Shown one piece after another: positions 1-10,765 of a stretch of 64,000 nt of DNA. The position numbers and the translations under genes were made by a program. Every line of letters starts with the position of its first letter. The stretch's first letter is position 1. The notes below the pieces were generated by a model. The model was not told where the DNA came from and searched no databases. It saw only the letters and a list, made by a program, of their open reading frames with translations. Source of the stretch: Litsea cubeba (lineage: Eukaryota > Streptophyta > Magnoliopsida > Laurales > Lauraceae); assembly GCA_012931725.1 (NCBI GenBank), contig CM022955.1, positions 12,692,137-12,756,136 on the forward strand, written 5' to 3'.

Positions 1-56
1 GCACCAAGCGAGAAGAGCCGGCCCAGAGCACGGCAGTCCAGTCCTCCCATTGGGAT

Positions 57-1588
57 TTGAGAGCTTTTCTAGATAGAAAGCGCGGATCGGCCCACGCCGA
101 AGGCTCCGAGCAACGGTCGAAGCCCATCATGGCCGAGAGACAGCCAAGCTCGCAGCCATCACAGTCGAGGACACTCGAAGCGGAAGTCAAAGCACTGTCG
201 CCGAAGAAGGATGACGAGCAGGCAGCGGCTCGACAGGCGTATAAGCGGCTCCCTTCAGCATATAACTTGGAGATGGCTGGTCTCGCCAGAGACCAGCAAG
301 ATATTTGCGGCCCCGCCGATCTGGGGGTCTCCCCCTTTACACGGGACATAAAGGAGACTCCCCTGCCCAAGAAGTTTTCTGTTCCGCGATTCATCCTCTG
401 CGATGGAGTCTCAGATCCTGCCGCTCATCTCCGACATTTCTCTCAGAGGATGTCCATTTGGGGGGACGAGGGGCACCTCAACTGCAAAATCTTCTCCTCC
501 AGTCTTGGCGACCTCCCCCTTGAAGTGGTCTGCCGCCCTCCCGGAGAAACTCTATCTCGAGTTGGAGACAGCTCCCGCTCTCCCTTCTTGAAGAGTTTAA
601 GGCCAACAGCGTCCAGGTCCACAACAGACCGATGCTGATATACGGCTCTGAAGATGAAGCAGGGCGAGAGCATCACCCAGTTCGCCAAACGGTTTCTGTG
701 CGATTACAGCCAGATCGAAGTTTCCAATGACGAAGTAGCAATTTCGCCTTCCAGAATTGCCCTGTTACCAGGGAACGAGCTTAGGAAAGGACCTGGCCGG
801 AGACCCCTCAACCTCCGTGCCAGCCTTGAGTCCAGGATAAAGCGCTATGTCGCCCGGGAGGAAGATGATATCCGGGCCCGGGGAAAGCCACGGCGCGGGA
901 CACAAGGATAAGGGCAACCAGCCCTAGATGAAGGATAAGAAGCCCTTCCGGAAAGAAGAGCCGAAACAAGCCTGGGTCTCGACCTCAGCAAAAGCTCCAG
1001 CTTCCAGGTCTGGGGGCAGCAGGAAGCCCAAACCTCCTCCCGATGCCTATCAGGTTGTGAATGTCATCTTCAGGGAGCCGATCCATCAGATCATGAACAA
1101 GATCAAGAACAGGCCATTCTTCAGCTAGCCTCAGCCCATGCAGAGTGATCCCTCCTCCCGTGACCAGAGCAGGTTTGCACGTACCACAAACAGAATGGGC
1201 ATAAAACCGAGGAGTGCAGGACCCTGAAGTTTCACCTGGAGAAGATCGCCAAGGAAGGCCACCTGGAGGAATTCGTCAAGGCAGGAGATGCCGGCAGCGG
1301 CCAGACTCATCAAACGCTGACAAGGACCCAGACAGCGAAGAGTCTGAAAAGATCGTCAATGTCATCCATCTGGCACCCTCAATCCCCTCTCCCTCAGCTA
1401 GAGGCAACGCCCAGGCTCATGCCGAGGCCAGGCAGGTCTCGCATGGGAAGGAGGTGATGAGGGCCGAGCTCGGACCAGTGTCCAAGAAAGCACGGCGCGA
1501 GTGCCCGGCTATCTCGTTTTCAGATAAGGACCTCAAGGGAGTGCAGTTTCCCCATAACGATCCCCTGCTCCTGACGATGAAGCTGTGA
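57..1588 (+). pseudogene. Ty3/gypsy gag (capsid and zinc knuckle), broken
   Basis: Gag would form the particle that packages element RNA. The capsid-type region (retrotransposon gag family) is seen as FILCDGVSDPAAHLRHFSQR near 387-450. It then shifts frame near 510 and continues in pieces (654-911, 928-1128). The nucleocapsid knuckle is visible at 1176-1217 as a C-x2-H-x4-H-x4-C pattern ending GHKTEEC. The last piece shares its frame with the protease and is separated from it by TGA at 1586-1588, probably a decayed CGA. There is no intact reading frame. Confidence 0.8.
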
Positions 1589-1597
1589 GACTTCACG

Positions 1598-2050
1598 GTG
1601 AAAAGAATCCTCATCGACTCTGGCAGCTCATCCGAAATCCTCTACTATGGATGCTTCAATAAGATGGGGCTCTCGGAGGCTGATTTGAAGGAAGCTCGTA
1701 CGCCTCTGATAGGGTTCAGCACAAAGCCGGTCTACCCCAAGGGAAGAATCACTCTGGAGACCAGAGTGGGCGGAGCCTCTATGTTGACCGACTTCCTAGT
1801 AGTGGACGCCCCCTCTCCGTACAATGCCATTATGGGCAGGGCGTGGCTCCACAGGATGGAAGCAATTCCCTCCACTCTCCATCAGAAGTTGAAGTTCGTG
1901 CTTGAAGACAAGGAAGGCAAGATGGAGGTGATTACTGTAGAAGGGGATCAGCAGCTGGCCAGGCGTATGATGGCCGTAGTCCCTGGGGAGAAGGAGTCGG
2001 AGCGAGTGCATGTGGCAGAGTTCGAAAGGGGGCTGGACGAGATCGGCTGA
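1598..2050 (+). pseudogene. Ty3/gypsy aspartic protease
   Basis: A retropepsin-like domain that would cut the polyprotein. The catalytic motif ILIDSGSSSEIL lies at 1607-1642. The C-terminal flap-type segment YNAIMGRAWLHRM follows near 1819-1857. The frame is the same as the upstream gag piece and the downstream RT start, with single TGA stops at 1586 and 2048, so the original was one continuous gag-pol frame. The domain itself looks complete; the stops around it make it non-functional. Confidence 0.85.
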
Positions 2051-2975
2051 GATCCTGACAAGAAGAGCATTAAAGATCTAGCCGAAGTCAGGATCGATCC
2101 ACTCGACCCTGACAAATTCTTCCTGATCGGCACCCAGCTTCCCGACCCCGAGAGAGCCGAGCTCTCGAGATTCCTGATGCAGAACAGAGATGTCTTCGCT
2201 TGGACTCCGAGCGAAATGCCTGGGATCGACCCTGAGGTCATGTGCCACAAGCTGAACGTGGATCCCAACCATAAGCCAGTGGTGCAGAGGGCCAGCAGGA
2301 CGGGGTTACAGCAGACAGAAGCCGTGGTCGAGGAAGTCGACAGGTTGCTAGAGGCAGGCGCAATCAGGGAGGTCTCTGGCTGGCCAATACAGTAGTGGTC
2401 AAGAAGAAAACCGGCAAGTGGAGGGTATGCGTGGATTTCACCGACCTTAACAAAGCTTGCCCGAAGGACAGCTTCCCATTTCCAAAGATTGATCAGATGA
2501 TCGACGCCACTGCTGGCCATGACAGGATTAGCTTCCTCGACGCTTACCGAGGCTACCACCAGACTCTGATGTTTGAGCCAAACGAGGAGAAGACTACATT
2601 CATAACCCCCGCGGCACTTATTGTTATAAGGTGATGCCCTTTGGACTGAAGAACGCGGGGGCAACCTATCAGCGTCTCGTCATAAAGATATTCCAGGCTC
2701 AGCTCGGCAGAACCGTCGAAGTCTACATTGACGACATGGTCGTCAAATCCAAGCAGTCCAGCGACCATCTGGCGGACCTGGCCCAAGTCTTCGGCATCCT
2801 CCGAGAATTCAAGCTTAAGTTGATCGCCTCCAAGTGCGCTTTCGGCGTCGCTTCTGGCAAGTTCCTCGGAAGTCTAGTAACGCGGAGGGGGATAGAGGCC
2901 AACCTGGACCAGATCACAGCGATCTTGGGAATCCAAAGTCCGGCCACTATGAAGGAGGTCCAGAAGCTAACTGGC
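2051..2975 (+). pseudogene. Ty3/gypsy reverse transcriptase, frameshifted
   Basis: The RT would copy element RNA into DNA. The N-terminal connector (2051-2395) ends with an aberrant junction at GWPIQ. A new frame starts with VVKKKTGKWRVCVDF and KACPKDSFPFPKID, and a further shift near 2610 leads to VMPFGLKNAGATYQRLV. The catalytic box YIDD is intact at 2724-2735. Three frames are needed to read the domain, so it cannot be translated as it stands. After VQKLTGN the usual RT-adjacent RNase H of gypsy elements is missing. Confidence 0.9.
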
Positions 2976-3600
2976 AATCATCAGAGAGAATCTCAAAGTG
3001 GACGGTCGAATTGGGGCAGTATGACATCCAGTACCGTCCCAGGACTGCGATCAAAGCCCAGATTCTGGCAGACTTCATTGTTGAGTTCGTCTCTCCGAGC
3101 TCGGCTTCGACCCAGCCCGGCACCGAACTGGGGGGGATAGGGCATGAGCATGAAGTCACCGAGGTCGACCAACTTTCTCAGAGCCAAATTCCCGTCTCGG
3201 CATGGAGAGTCTTCGTCGACGGCTCGTCTACCTCCAAGAGAGCTGGCGCGGGCATAGTTCTCCAATCGCCAGAAGGACTGGTCATAGAACAAGCCTTAAC
3301 CTTGGACTTCAAAGCAGCGAACAACGAAGCCGAGTACGAAGCTCTGATAGCAGGGCTGAACAGCGCACGAATCCTCGGAGCCCGGCAATTGGTGGTCTTC
3401 AGCGATTCACAATTGGTAACTAGCCAGCTCACTGGAGACTACCAAGCCCGGGACAACATGATGGCGGCCTACTTAGCCCTCGCGAAGAAACTGCTCGCCT
3501 ATTTCCAGACAGCCGAGGTCAGACAGATCTCCAGAGACACTAACACGCACGCTGATGTGCTTACAAATCCGGCCTCCGCTGTCGAAATAGGAAAGAAAAG
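2976..3600 (+). pseudogene. Second (plant-type) RNase H of Tat-lineage pol
   Basis: This RNase H resembles the extra domain that Tat-type elements carry after RT. The start reads VELGQYDIQYRP and ADFIVEF. The catalytic set is visible: D in WRVFVDGSS, E in NNEAEYEAL, D in FSDSQLV and D in HADVLTN. All four acidic positions are kept. The first RNase H that normally sits between RT and this domain has been deleted at about 2975, with a change of frame, so the RT and RNase H fragments are now fused across the gap. Confidence 0.8.
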
Positions 3601-3639
3601 GTTCGTTGAGGTTGGCTCAATACTGAGATCAAGCTTAGA

Positions 3640-4858
3640 GCTCCATTCATCTCGGCAAATCCTGTGCCTTGATCTCGGCCTGAGCTGGATGGCCCTATCA
3701 TTTCTTACCTCAAGGACGATCAGCTCCCCGAAGATAAAGACGAAGTTCACTGGATCAGACTCAAGGCAGCCCGATTCTGGCTATCCTCTGAAGGCAAACT
3801 CTACAGGAAATCCTTCACAGGTCCCTACCTCCAATGCGTCCATCCAAGCAAGGTTGACGACTTTTTGTATGAGATCCACGAAGGAATCTGCGGAAGTCAC
3901 ATCGGAGGACGGTCACTGGCCTGCAGAGCTATAAGCCAAGGTTACTGGTGGCCGTATATGCAGAAAGACGCGCAGGTATACGCCAGGAAATGTAAAAAAT
4001 GCCAGAAGTTCTCCCATTCTCTTCATCAGCCAGCACAAGACCTGAGCCCCCTTCTAGTCTATGGCCCTTCGTCCAATGGGGGCTGGACATTGTGGGACCT
4101 CTCCACCGAGCTCCAGGGAATAAAAGATGGCTGATAGTTGCCACAGATTACTTCACGAAGTGGGTAGAAGCTGAACCGCTGTCCTCCATCACTGAAAGAG
4201 ACTCCAAATATTTCATATGGAAGAACATCATAACGAGGTTCGGCATCCCCAGGACCTTGATCTCGGACAACGGGACTCAGTTCGAATCCAACTTCTTCAG
4301 AGACTTCTGTCAAAAGCATGGCATCAAGAACCACTACTCCACCCCGGCGTACCCGCAGAGCAATGGTCAGGCCAAAATTTCAAACAAAGTACTGCTTGAC
4401 GGCCTGAAGAAGCGATTGGACAGAGCGAAAGGAAGATGGGTAGAGGAGCTCCCCAGCGTGATGTGGGCATACAGGACAACCCCGAGGCGTTCCACCTCGG
4501 CGACACCTTTCTCTCTGGCCTATGGGATGGAGGCGGTCATTCCCTTAGAAATTGGCCTCCCTACCCTGAGAACAGAGCTTGTCGACCAAGGCCGAAACAA
4601 GATGAACCTGGCCATGGAGCTGGACCTAGCCGACGAGCGCTGAGAAGCAGCGGCCATACGACTGACCGACTATCAGCAACGGCTAGCCAGAGGATACAAT
4701 GAAAAGGTCAGGGAGAGAAGTTTCTCAGTATGAGAACTGGTCCTAAAGAAGACCCTGCCAGCTTGGCAGGACGATCTTCTTATAAACTCGAAGACTTGGA
4801 AGGCAGGCAGTTGCCGAGACCATGGAATGCATCCCACTTGAAGAAGTTCTTTTTCTAA
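3640..4858 (+). pseudogene. Ty3/gypsy integrase with catalytic Glu replaced
   Basis: The zinc-binding HHCC module is clear near 3877-4010 (HEGICGSHIGG then KCKKCQKF). After a frame change near 4060 the core follows: the first Asp in WGLDIVGP and the second in SDNGTQF. The third catalytic residue, normally Glu in the NGQAE motif, is Lys (AAA at 4374-4376, NGQAKISNK). A degraded C-terminal part continues to a stop near 4856-4858. A missing catalytic Glu would abolish strand transfer even in an otherwise intact protein. Confidence 0.88.
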
Positions 4859-4941
4859 GATGCAATGAGAGTCTCATGATCAATAAAAGCAGCATTTGCC
4901 TGTCATCAGTCTGTGCCATCTTATCTGAGTTCGGCAGCTTC

Positions 4942-5545
4942 GGGTTCATACACCCTGGGACGGACTTCGGATTCACACATCCAGTCTTCCCTAAACTTTA
5001 GGTTCACGCGCCCATGGACTGACTTAGGATTCATACATCCCGTCGCTCCTAAAACCCTGGGTTCATACACCCTGGGACTGACTTCGGATTCACACATCCA
5101 GTCTTCCCTAAACTTTGGGTTCACGCGCCTATGGACTGACTTAGGATTCATACATACAGTCGCTCCTAAAACCCTGGGTTCATACACCCTGGGACTGACT
5201 TCGGATTCACACATCCAGTCTTCCCTAAACTTTAGGTTCACGCGCCCATGGACTGACTTAGGATTCATACATCCAGTCGCTCCTAAAACGCTGGGTTCAT
5301 ACACCCTGGGACTGACTTCGGATTCACACATCCAGTCTTCCCTAAAACTTTGGGTTCACGCGCCCATGGACTAACTTATGGTTCATACACCCAGTCGCTC
5401 CTAAAATCCTAGGTTCATACACCCTAGGACTGACTTCGGATTCACACATCCAATCTTCCCTAAACTTTGGGTTCACACACCCATGGACTGACTTAAGGTT
5501 CATACACCCAGTCGCTCCTAAAAACTCTGGGTACATACACCCCCC
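4942..5545 (+). repeat. Tandem repeat, 117-118 bp period, about 5 copies
   Basis: Copies start near 4942, 5059, 5176, 5293, 5411 and 5529 (partial). Each 117-bp unit is a dimer of two ~58-59-bp halves (GGTTCATACACCCTGGGACT type and GGTTCACGCGCCCATGGACT type). Each half is again two ~29-bp related quarters, GGTTCATAC... and GGATTCACA.... The array lies directly after pol, where Tat-lineage elements often carry non-coding repeats. The reading frames open through it because 117 is a multiple of three; they are not genes. Confidence 0.92.
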
Positions 5546-5630
5546 GAGATCGACCCCAAACTCAGGCTCGCACAGCCGAGATCCTCAAAATTCTGGGCTC
5601 ATCTTGGCTAATAGCAGTCTTTGAAAGACG

Positions 5631-5826
5631 AAGCAATGCAAGCACAAAAGTGCAGAAAAACAACACAGAAATAAAGAAAAGAGCAGTGCAAGCACAGAAG
5701 TGCAGAAAAGCAGCACAGAAGTGCAGAAAAACAGCATAGAAATAAAGAAAAGAGCAGTGCAAGCACAGAAGTGTAGAAAAGCAGCACAGAAGTGCAGAAA
5801 AACAGCACAGAAAAGCAGAAAATTGC
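5631..5826 (+). repeat. A-rich tandem repeat built on ~21-bp units
   Basis: The unit CAGCACAGAAGTGCAGAAAA recurs with variation, and a larger 71-bp period is seen between GAGCAGTGCA at 5681 and 5752. It belongs to the non-coding 3' part of the gypsy element. The serine/phenylalanine/cysteine-rich frames on the minus strand are a by-product. Confidence 0.8.
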
Positions 5827-6279
5827 AAAGATATAGAATACATAGTTCATTTGGATCATAAACTTCATTTTTATTAAAAATATTATCCTCATTACATGAG
5901 TTGCAGAAAGACAAAATCTAATAAGGAGGCTCGCAGTCCTCTAAAAACAGAAAAAGAAGGGAAGCTTGGAGGTCTTGATCTTCATCGGTCCGCTGCTTGG
6001 AGATCCTGATCTTCACTGGTCCACAGCCCGGAGGCTTCTCGATCCGGTCCTCAGTGCCAGGAGCTCTGCAATACGCTTTGGTTTGTCAGACCAAAATTTG
6101 CAAACAAGCTCAAACTCCTGGTCCACTGCCTGGAGATCTTCAGCCCGGATGCTTCTCGATCTGGTCCTGAATGCCACACAAGACCCTGCAGGATCAAGTT
6201 GGCAACCAACTCCCAGCCGCATCGACAGGAGTTGATCTCCACGCAGCCGCATAGGTGGGAGTTGGCCGTGGACCCGCGT

Positions 6280-6456
6280 TCAGAGAACGCGTGGTCCACG
6301 GGGACCATGTTCAGAGAACGCGCAGACCACAAAGGACAACCCTTCCCGGAGGAAGCTACCTTCAGTCGCAGAGGGTTCGTTCGAAACGAAGGTTCCTAAA
6401 CAAATTCTACAGGGCAAAACTGCCAGAATGCCTGGCAGGGGCAGACAGATCCTCAT
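6280..6456 (-). CDS. Short antisense ORF of 58 codons in the gypsy 3' region
   Basis: This minus-strand frame starts at ATG 6456 and ends with TGA at 6280-6282. It begins about 70 bp downstream of a minus-strand TATA box at 6524-6533. The product has no family I recognise and no clear domain. An earlier ATG near 6509 opens only a nine-codon frame. It may simply be the leader of a decayed second antisense transcript; I list it only because of the promoter-like sequence upstream. Confidence 0.2.
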   Translation of the reverse strand: MRICLPLPGILAVLPCRICLGTFVSNEPSATEGSFLREGLSFVVCAFSEHGPRGPRVL

Positions 6457-6523
6457 GACTATAACAGAATAGAAGGGCTACTGGTTCAGGTTCTTTTTCT
6501 CTCCCATGGCGGGCTTGTTGCCT

Positions 6524-6533
6524 CTATTTATAG
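6524..6533 (-). promoter_or_regulatory. Minus-strand TATA box (CTATAAATAG) inside the gypsy element
   Basis: The plus strand reads CTATTTATAG, so the minus strand has a consensus plant TATA box with flanks (TTCTATAAATAGAGG) very like the LTR TATA. It would drive leftward transcription towards the 5.6-6.4 kb region. Only a 58-codon ORF follows. Confidence 0.4.
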
Positions 6534-6874
6534 AAGGAGGAAGGGCTCGGTAATCAAAGGCCCATTAATGAGGCGAGGTCTCCCATGCCTCGCGTGGAGT
6601 GCACGTTTTCTACAAATTGACTGACGGCTCCAATGGTGACACGTGGAGCCATCTGCCCATTTTCCGCATCGGCCGTACCGCTATACTTATTGCTATTTAT
6701 GAGCCTCAGAATGCGGGATATCGGAGCAGATAACCATGAAGACCATTCGGTACCCTCTTTCCAACTCAGAACTCTCACGTCACAACATTCAGTCGAACTC
6801 AAAAAGAAGGAAGAAAACTCAATAGAGCAAATTGTTTTTTTTTTCATTCAAAGATAAAGAGATTACAGGAAGGT

Positions 6875-9312
6875 CTACTTTACATAAGATAGAAAGACTA
6901 CAAGATAAAAACAGGAAAAATACAATGTTCGGAAAGCTATGACTTCAGCACCTGTCTCTGATGGACCGGCGGTCTCGGTGACAACCACGACCATCTCGGG
7001 AGCATCACTTGAAGGAGGAGCAGACGGTGCATCACCCGCAGAAGTGGCAGCTGGAGCATCGCCAGCTGGGAGAATAGATGGAACACCATCCAAGGGAGGG
7101 TCAGCAGCAGGAGCTTCGACCTGAGCACTCTCAGTCAGCGGAGCGGGACTCGGCTCGGGTTCTGGGCCATAATACTTCGGCAGGTTCTGATAGACTGGGT
7201 GGTCTTCAGGAACCCCCACCTGCTTCAATGCGGCCAGACACCCTTCCTCGAACAAGATGGAGGTTATCTCCTCCACCTGCCTCTCGTACTCCTCCGTGGC
7301 CTGGTCCACTCCCTTCTGAAAGGAAGCTTGGGCCTCGGCCTGCAGTGAGGACTTGAGGTTAGCGTTCTCCTTCTGCAGCCGTTCCACTTCGGCGTGCCTA
7401 ACCTTCAGTTCGGCGTTTTCCTTTTTCAGCTTCTCCACTTCGGCACGCTGCCTCGACGATTCTGCCACCGAATCCGCCTTCAATTTTGCCAGCTCCGTCT
7501 CCAGCTCGGCCATCCTCTTAGTCTTCACCCAGATCTCACCCCTCAACTGATGGGTTGTCAACGCGAGATCGGTGATACTGACCAATGCCACCTCCAATTG
7601 TGCATTTGTCTCAGCGCTGCTCTTCTTCAAGTATGCCAGCTCCTTCCTCAGCTTCTCCCTCTCAGACTCCAGTTGGGTAACCCTGAAGACATTCTTGTCG
7701 CTCCTTTCCACTACCAACTGAAGCCTCTGCACATTCTGCAAAAGAAAACGAATTAGACGGGGGCAGCCGAAATGAAATACATCAGAAGGGCATCAAGAAT
7801 ACTTACAAGGAGAGCAGCCCCGATCGCGGAGGCCAGCAGGCTCTCGTTGTCAAACTTCGCGTGCTGCTCCATGTCGCGCGAAAGAGCACAGGCCTTGGCG
7901 AGAGCCCCAATGACGAGAGGGTTCCCCAAGACCCGGTCCTCCACACTTAAAGGCTTCCCGGGCTGAGTCTCCAGCCTCGGCCTCCACGTCGCAGGGGCAG
8001 CGCGAGGTCCGGAGGCCGATCCGGACCGTTGCCCTGCAGGGACGCTGAGATCGCGAACCATTTCGGCAGCAGCCCTGCTCACTGGCGTACTTTTTTCAGG
8101 CGGAGCCTTACCTCCAGAAGCACGTGCAGGCATCTTGCCTTTGAGGGCCTGCTCAACCCCTAAGTCTTTCTCCCCCACCTTGGACTTCTTCCTGGGCGGA
8201 GACCCGTCCCTCGTGCGATCCAAAGAGCGTCTTCGTGCTCCCTTGCTCGGTGTAATGACGAGGGCGGAGGAAACAGCAACACCCCCCCGAGCCCGAGGCC
8301 GCGCGGGCGCTGGTAGAAGAAGGCGTTGCAAAAGATGAAGGCCCGCGCCTGAACCTCGCCGCTAGATCCTTGGTTCCAGGCACGCGCGAGCTACCTTCCA
8401 TCCTCTCTTCTTGATCAGAAGTGTAAGCCTCTACAGCCTCCCTCAAGCTCGAAGACTCCGAACTGGAGGAAGAGGACGCCTCAGCACCAGACGTAGTTCG
8501 GCTCGCAGCAGGATCGGTCAGAGGAATCCCCCCAGGTACGGCCAAGGTAACGGAGGGGAGGTCAGACTGCAGCTCGTCCTCTGACACCGCTCCAGTCCTC
8601 TTGTAATGACCACGGCACCTCGGCGTGTACCCTAATAGCTTCCACGCCGATCTATTCTCGTGCCCGGCGTACTTTTCGACCTTTCTGTGGTCGGCGGCGT
8701 TTTTCTTCCAACCGTCGCTCGCCGCTCGGTGCTTCCTCTCTCTCAGCTCTGCACAGTAAACAAGAGTATCAGTTCGGCAATTCGAAAGTTAGGCGAAAGA
8801 AGCAAAATGGAAGGGCGATATTTACTTGGGATGGCCCCGAGATGGCGAGGGACCCTGAGGGTCCTGTCCTCACCAGCGCCGAACTCCCATTCCCCTGAAA
8901 CGCAGAAACGGTCATCCTCGACGTTTTTCCCAGAATCCTCCAAGGCTAGGACGAAGCCCTTTCGGAGCTGCTTCACCCGAAGATAATAGCTGTCTCCTTC
9001 AGCCTTACAGATGTCATACACATCCTCGATGTCGTGGACACCCAAGTTGATCCCCAAGGTCTCGTTTAGTCTCGCCGTGCCCATGATGACTTTGAAGCCG
9101 TTGGGCATCAACTGGTAAGGGGTAATGGACCAGGCGCTATGGCAAGCCCTAAGCAGGGGATGCAGGGGAAATCTAACCCCGCCCTCGATCACAGAGATCA
9201 AGGGGAACGGCATCCAGCCGCTGGACCAGCAGAGCAAGGCATGGTCGCAGGGAGTCGCCGGCCTGAGGCGGACCCCCTCTGGAATATTATACGCTTCCCT
9301 GAACCTAGCCAT
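6875..9312 (-). pseudogene. Antisense accessory gene of the gypsy element, three exons, one frameshift
   Basis: Exon 1 (9312-8826) starts MARFREAYNIPEGV and matches the style of the plant 'putative gypsy-type transposon' proteins (Transposase_28-like), with GGVRFPLHPLLRA and YQLMPNGFKV. Intron 1 is 8825-8749 (GTAAAT...GCAG, 77 bp) and joins in phase. Exon 2 (8748-7807) is Ser-rich with a basic stretch (RKKSK). Intron 2 is 7806-7736 (GTAAGT...TTGCAG, 71 bp) and also joins in phase. Exon 3 (7735-6875) is a long coiled coil (repeated LKKENAELK type heptads) with a Pro/Ala-rich tail. The summed exons are one base too long. The extra base lies in the C7 run at 8282-8288, where the frame changes. 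A TATA box sits about 300 bp upstream. The function of this family is unknown. Confidence 0.78.
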
Positions 9313-9610
9313 GCCCTCAGACGTATCTAACTAAAACCTAGGGTTTGCCATTTCTACAGCCTAGGAGAAAAGGGCGAAAAAGAGAAACCCTAAAGGAAAA
9401 ACCCTAAAAAGACAAGGGCACGAAGTCACTTACTGGAACAGAAGGGCGAGACAGGAACAGAAATCAGCCTGGGCACGCCTTGCGGTCGTCCTCGCCAGAG
9501 CACTATGGAAAGTTCTTGAGAAGACAGACAAACACCAGAACAGGAATCAAAGGCAGGGGCAAAGAGAATCAGAAAAGAAGATGAAGAAAGTAGAACGGAG
9601 GAAGACAACC

Positions 9611-9620
9611 CTATTTATAG
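9611..9620 (-). promoter_or_regulatory. TATA box of the antisense gene
   Basis: The minus strand reads CTATAAATAG, about 300 bp upstream of the ATG at 9312. A pyrimidine-rich TTCTACTTTCTTCATCTTC leader follows it. It suits a transcript running against the element's own RNA and is separate from the LTR promoter. Confidence 0.55.
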
Positions 9621-9873
9621 GGGAAGGAAACCCTCCTTGGGCGCCATTTAAAATTTGAAAAGACAGTATCGCGATCCGCGCCTGTCTCATCAATTTGACG
9701 GCACAATCAGTGAGGAAGCAACACGTGTAGCCACCGGTTCGTTTCCCGTGGCGAACGGGACGCGTCATTTATTGCCTCGGAGAAGTCGAAGCGGCGCCAA
9801 GCAATGATCAAAACATCTCCAGACGGACTCTCTAGCTTCCGACCTCTAAAGGCTAGGGCTCCCAAGAAGTCAC

Positions 9874-9890
9874 AAGCTAGGGGGCAATTG
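9874..9890 (+). other. Polypurine tract region of the gypsy element
   Basis: AAGCTAGGGGGCAATTG directly precedes the putative LTR start TGTGGGGAG. This is the expected site and make-up of the plus-strand primer. The exact cut site is not certain. Confidence 0.55.
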
Positions 9891-10765
9891 TGTGGGGAGA
9901 TTTTCAAGACATCAAGATTATGTTAATCTCGGCTATAAGATGTCAATTAGCACTCTCACGTGCCATCCAGACACGCCTCGGCCGCCGGGATAAAGGCCTC
10001 AGCCGAAACCAGACTGACTTCGGCTGCCAGCGCCGAGCTCGGCTACCAAGGGTCGACCTCGGCTGAGAGCCTGACCCCGGCCGAAGGAGCCGGGACGGAA
10101 GCCGAAATGAATAAGAACCCCCCTCTCGCACCCCATGCCCGCCACGTCATTGGACACGTGGCAAAATAGGGGCGCGAGCCAGTGGGACAGATGCGACATC
10201 CCAGCCGTCCACAATCTTCGCCAGATCGCTGACAGGGCAGCATCCAGCGGCTGTAGCCAAATCAGGGCAAAGCCCGAGGATGGATCCGATGGGACCTCTA
10301 CCGCCAAAAGTGTCCAACATGATCGGGCCCAACATGACATGCATTTAATGCAATGTGGGCTGATCGGACTGGCAATAAATGCTTTGTGGGCTGTGATGGA
10401 CCCGGATTTATTACTTTGTGGGCTAATGAGAACTTCCCTATCAAATCAGGGGACCCACTCCAAAATATCATCCAAAATATCAGGTAGAGTCCTCTATAAA
10501 TAGGACAACATTCCATAACCAAGGTACGCAACATACACACTTGAGAGCTGTTACTCTGCTTCTCTTCTTCCTCTCCTTCCTTAGTTCAAGTTCATACACT
10601 AACTTAGGCATCGGAGAGCCTTGCGCCACCTAGGCCAGGGTCCTCTGACTGTTTGTTCTCCCCTTTTCAGGCTTTGAGGCAGCTGATCTTCTTCTTTCAT
10701 TTGGATAAGTCCTATCAAGCACCCCTAATCTTGTGAGTCATCATTTTTGCACTTACACTACACAA
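9891..10765 (+). repeat. 3' LTR of the gypsy element
   Basis: The LTR begins TGTGGGGAGATTTTC after the polypurine tract and carries its own TATA box at 10494-10503. Sequence GGTACGCAACATACACACTT follows in the likely transcript start region. The end is taken as TACACA at 10765 because it ends in CA, but ends within ~30 bp either side are possible. No second LTR in the window can confirm it. Confidence 0.6.
10494..10503 (+). promoter_or_regulatory. LTR TATA box (CTATAAATAG)
   Basis: This consensus plant TATA box lies about 600 bp into the LTR on the plus strand. It would drive transcription of the element from a 5' LTR, or read-out into flanking DNA from this 3' LTR. Confidence 0.6.

Larger units (their letters stand above)
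1..10765 (+). mobile_element. Ty3/gypsy LTR retrotransposon, Tat/Retand-like, 5' end outside window
   Basis: The order gag, protease, reverse transcriptase, RNase H, integrase on the plus strand identifies a Ty3/gypsy element. Three traits point to the Tat lineage: a second, plant-type RNase H between RT and integrase, tandem repeats after pol, and an antisense gene between pol and the 3' LTR. The 5' LTR and primer-binding site lie left of the window. The pol frame changes at about 2395, 2610, 2975, 3600 and 4060, with extra in-frame stops, so the copy is dead. The right end (TACACA near 10765) is a guess because the matching 5' LTR is not available. Confidence 0.9.

Noticed and set aside
4913..5374. 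Open frames of 153 and 136 codons across the 117-bp array
   Set aside because: They stay open only because the repeat length is a multiple of three; no domain and no preserved coding signal.
5562..5914. Three Cys/Phe/Leu-rich minus-strand frames resembling membrane proteins
   Set aside because: They are translations of a low-complexity A-rich tandem repeat.
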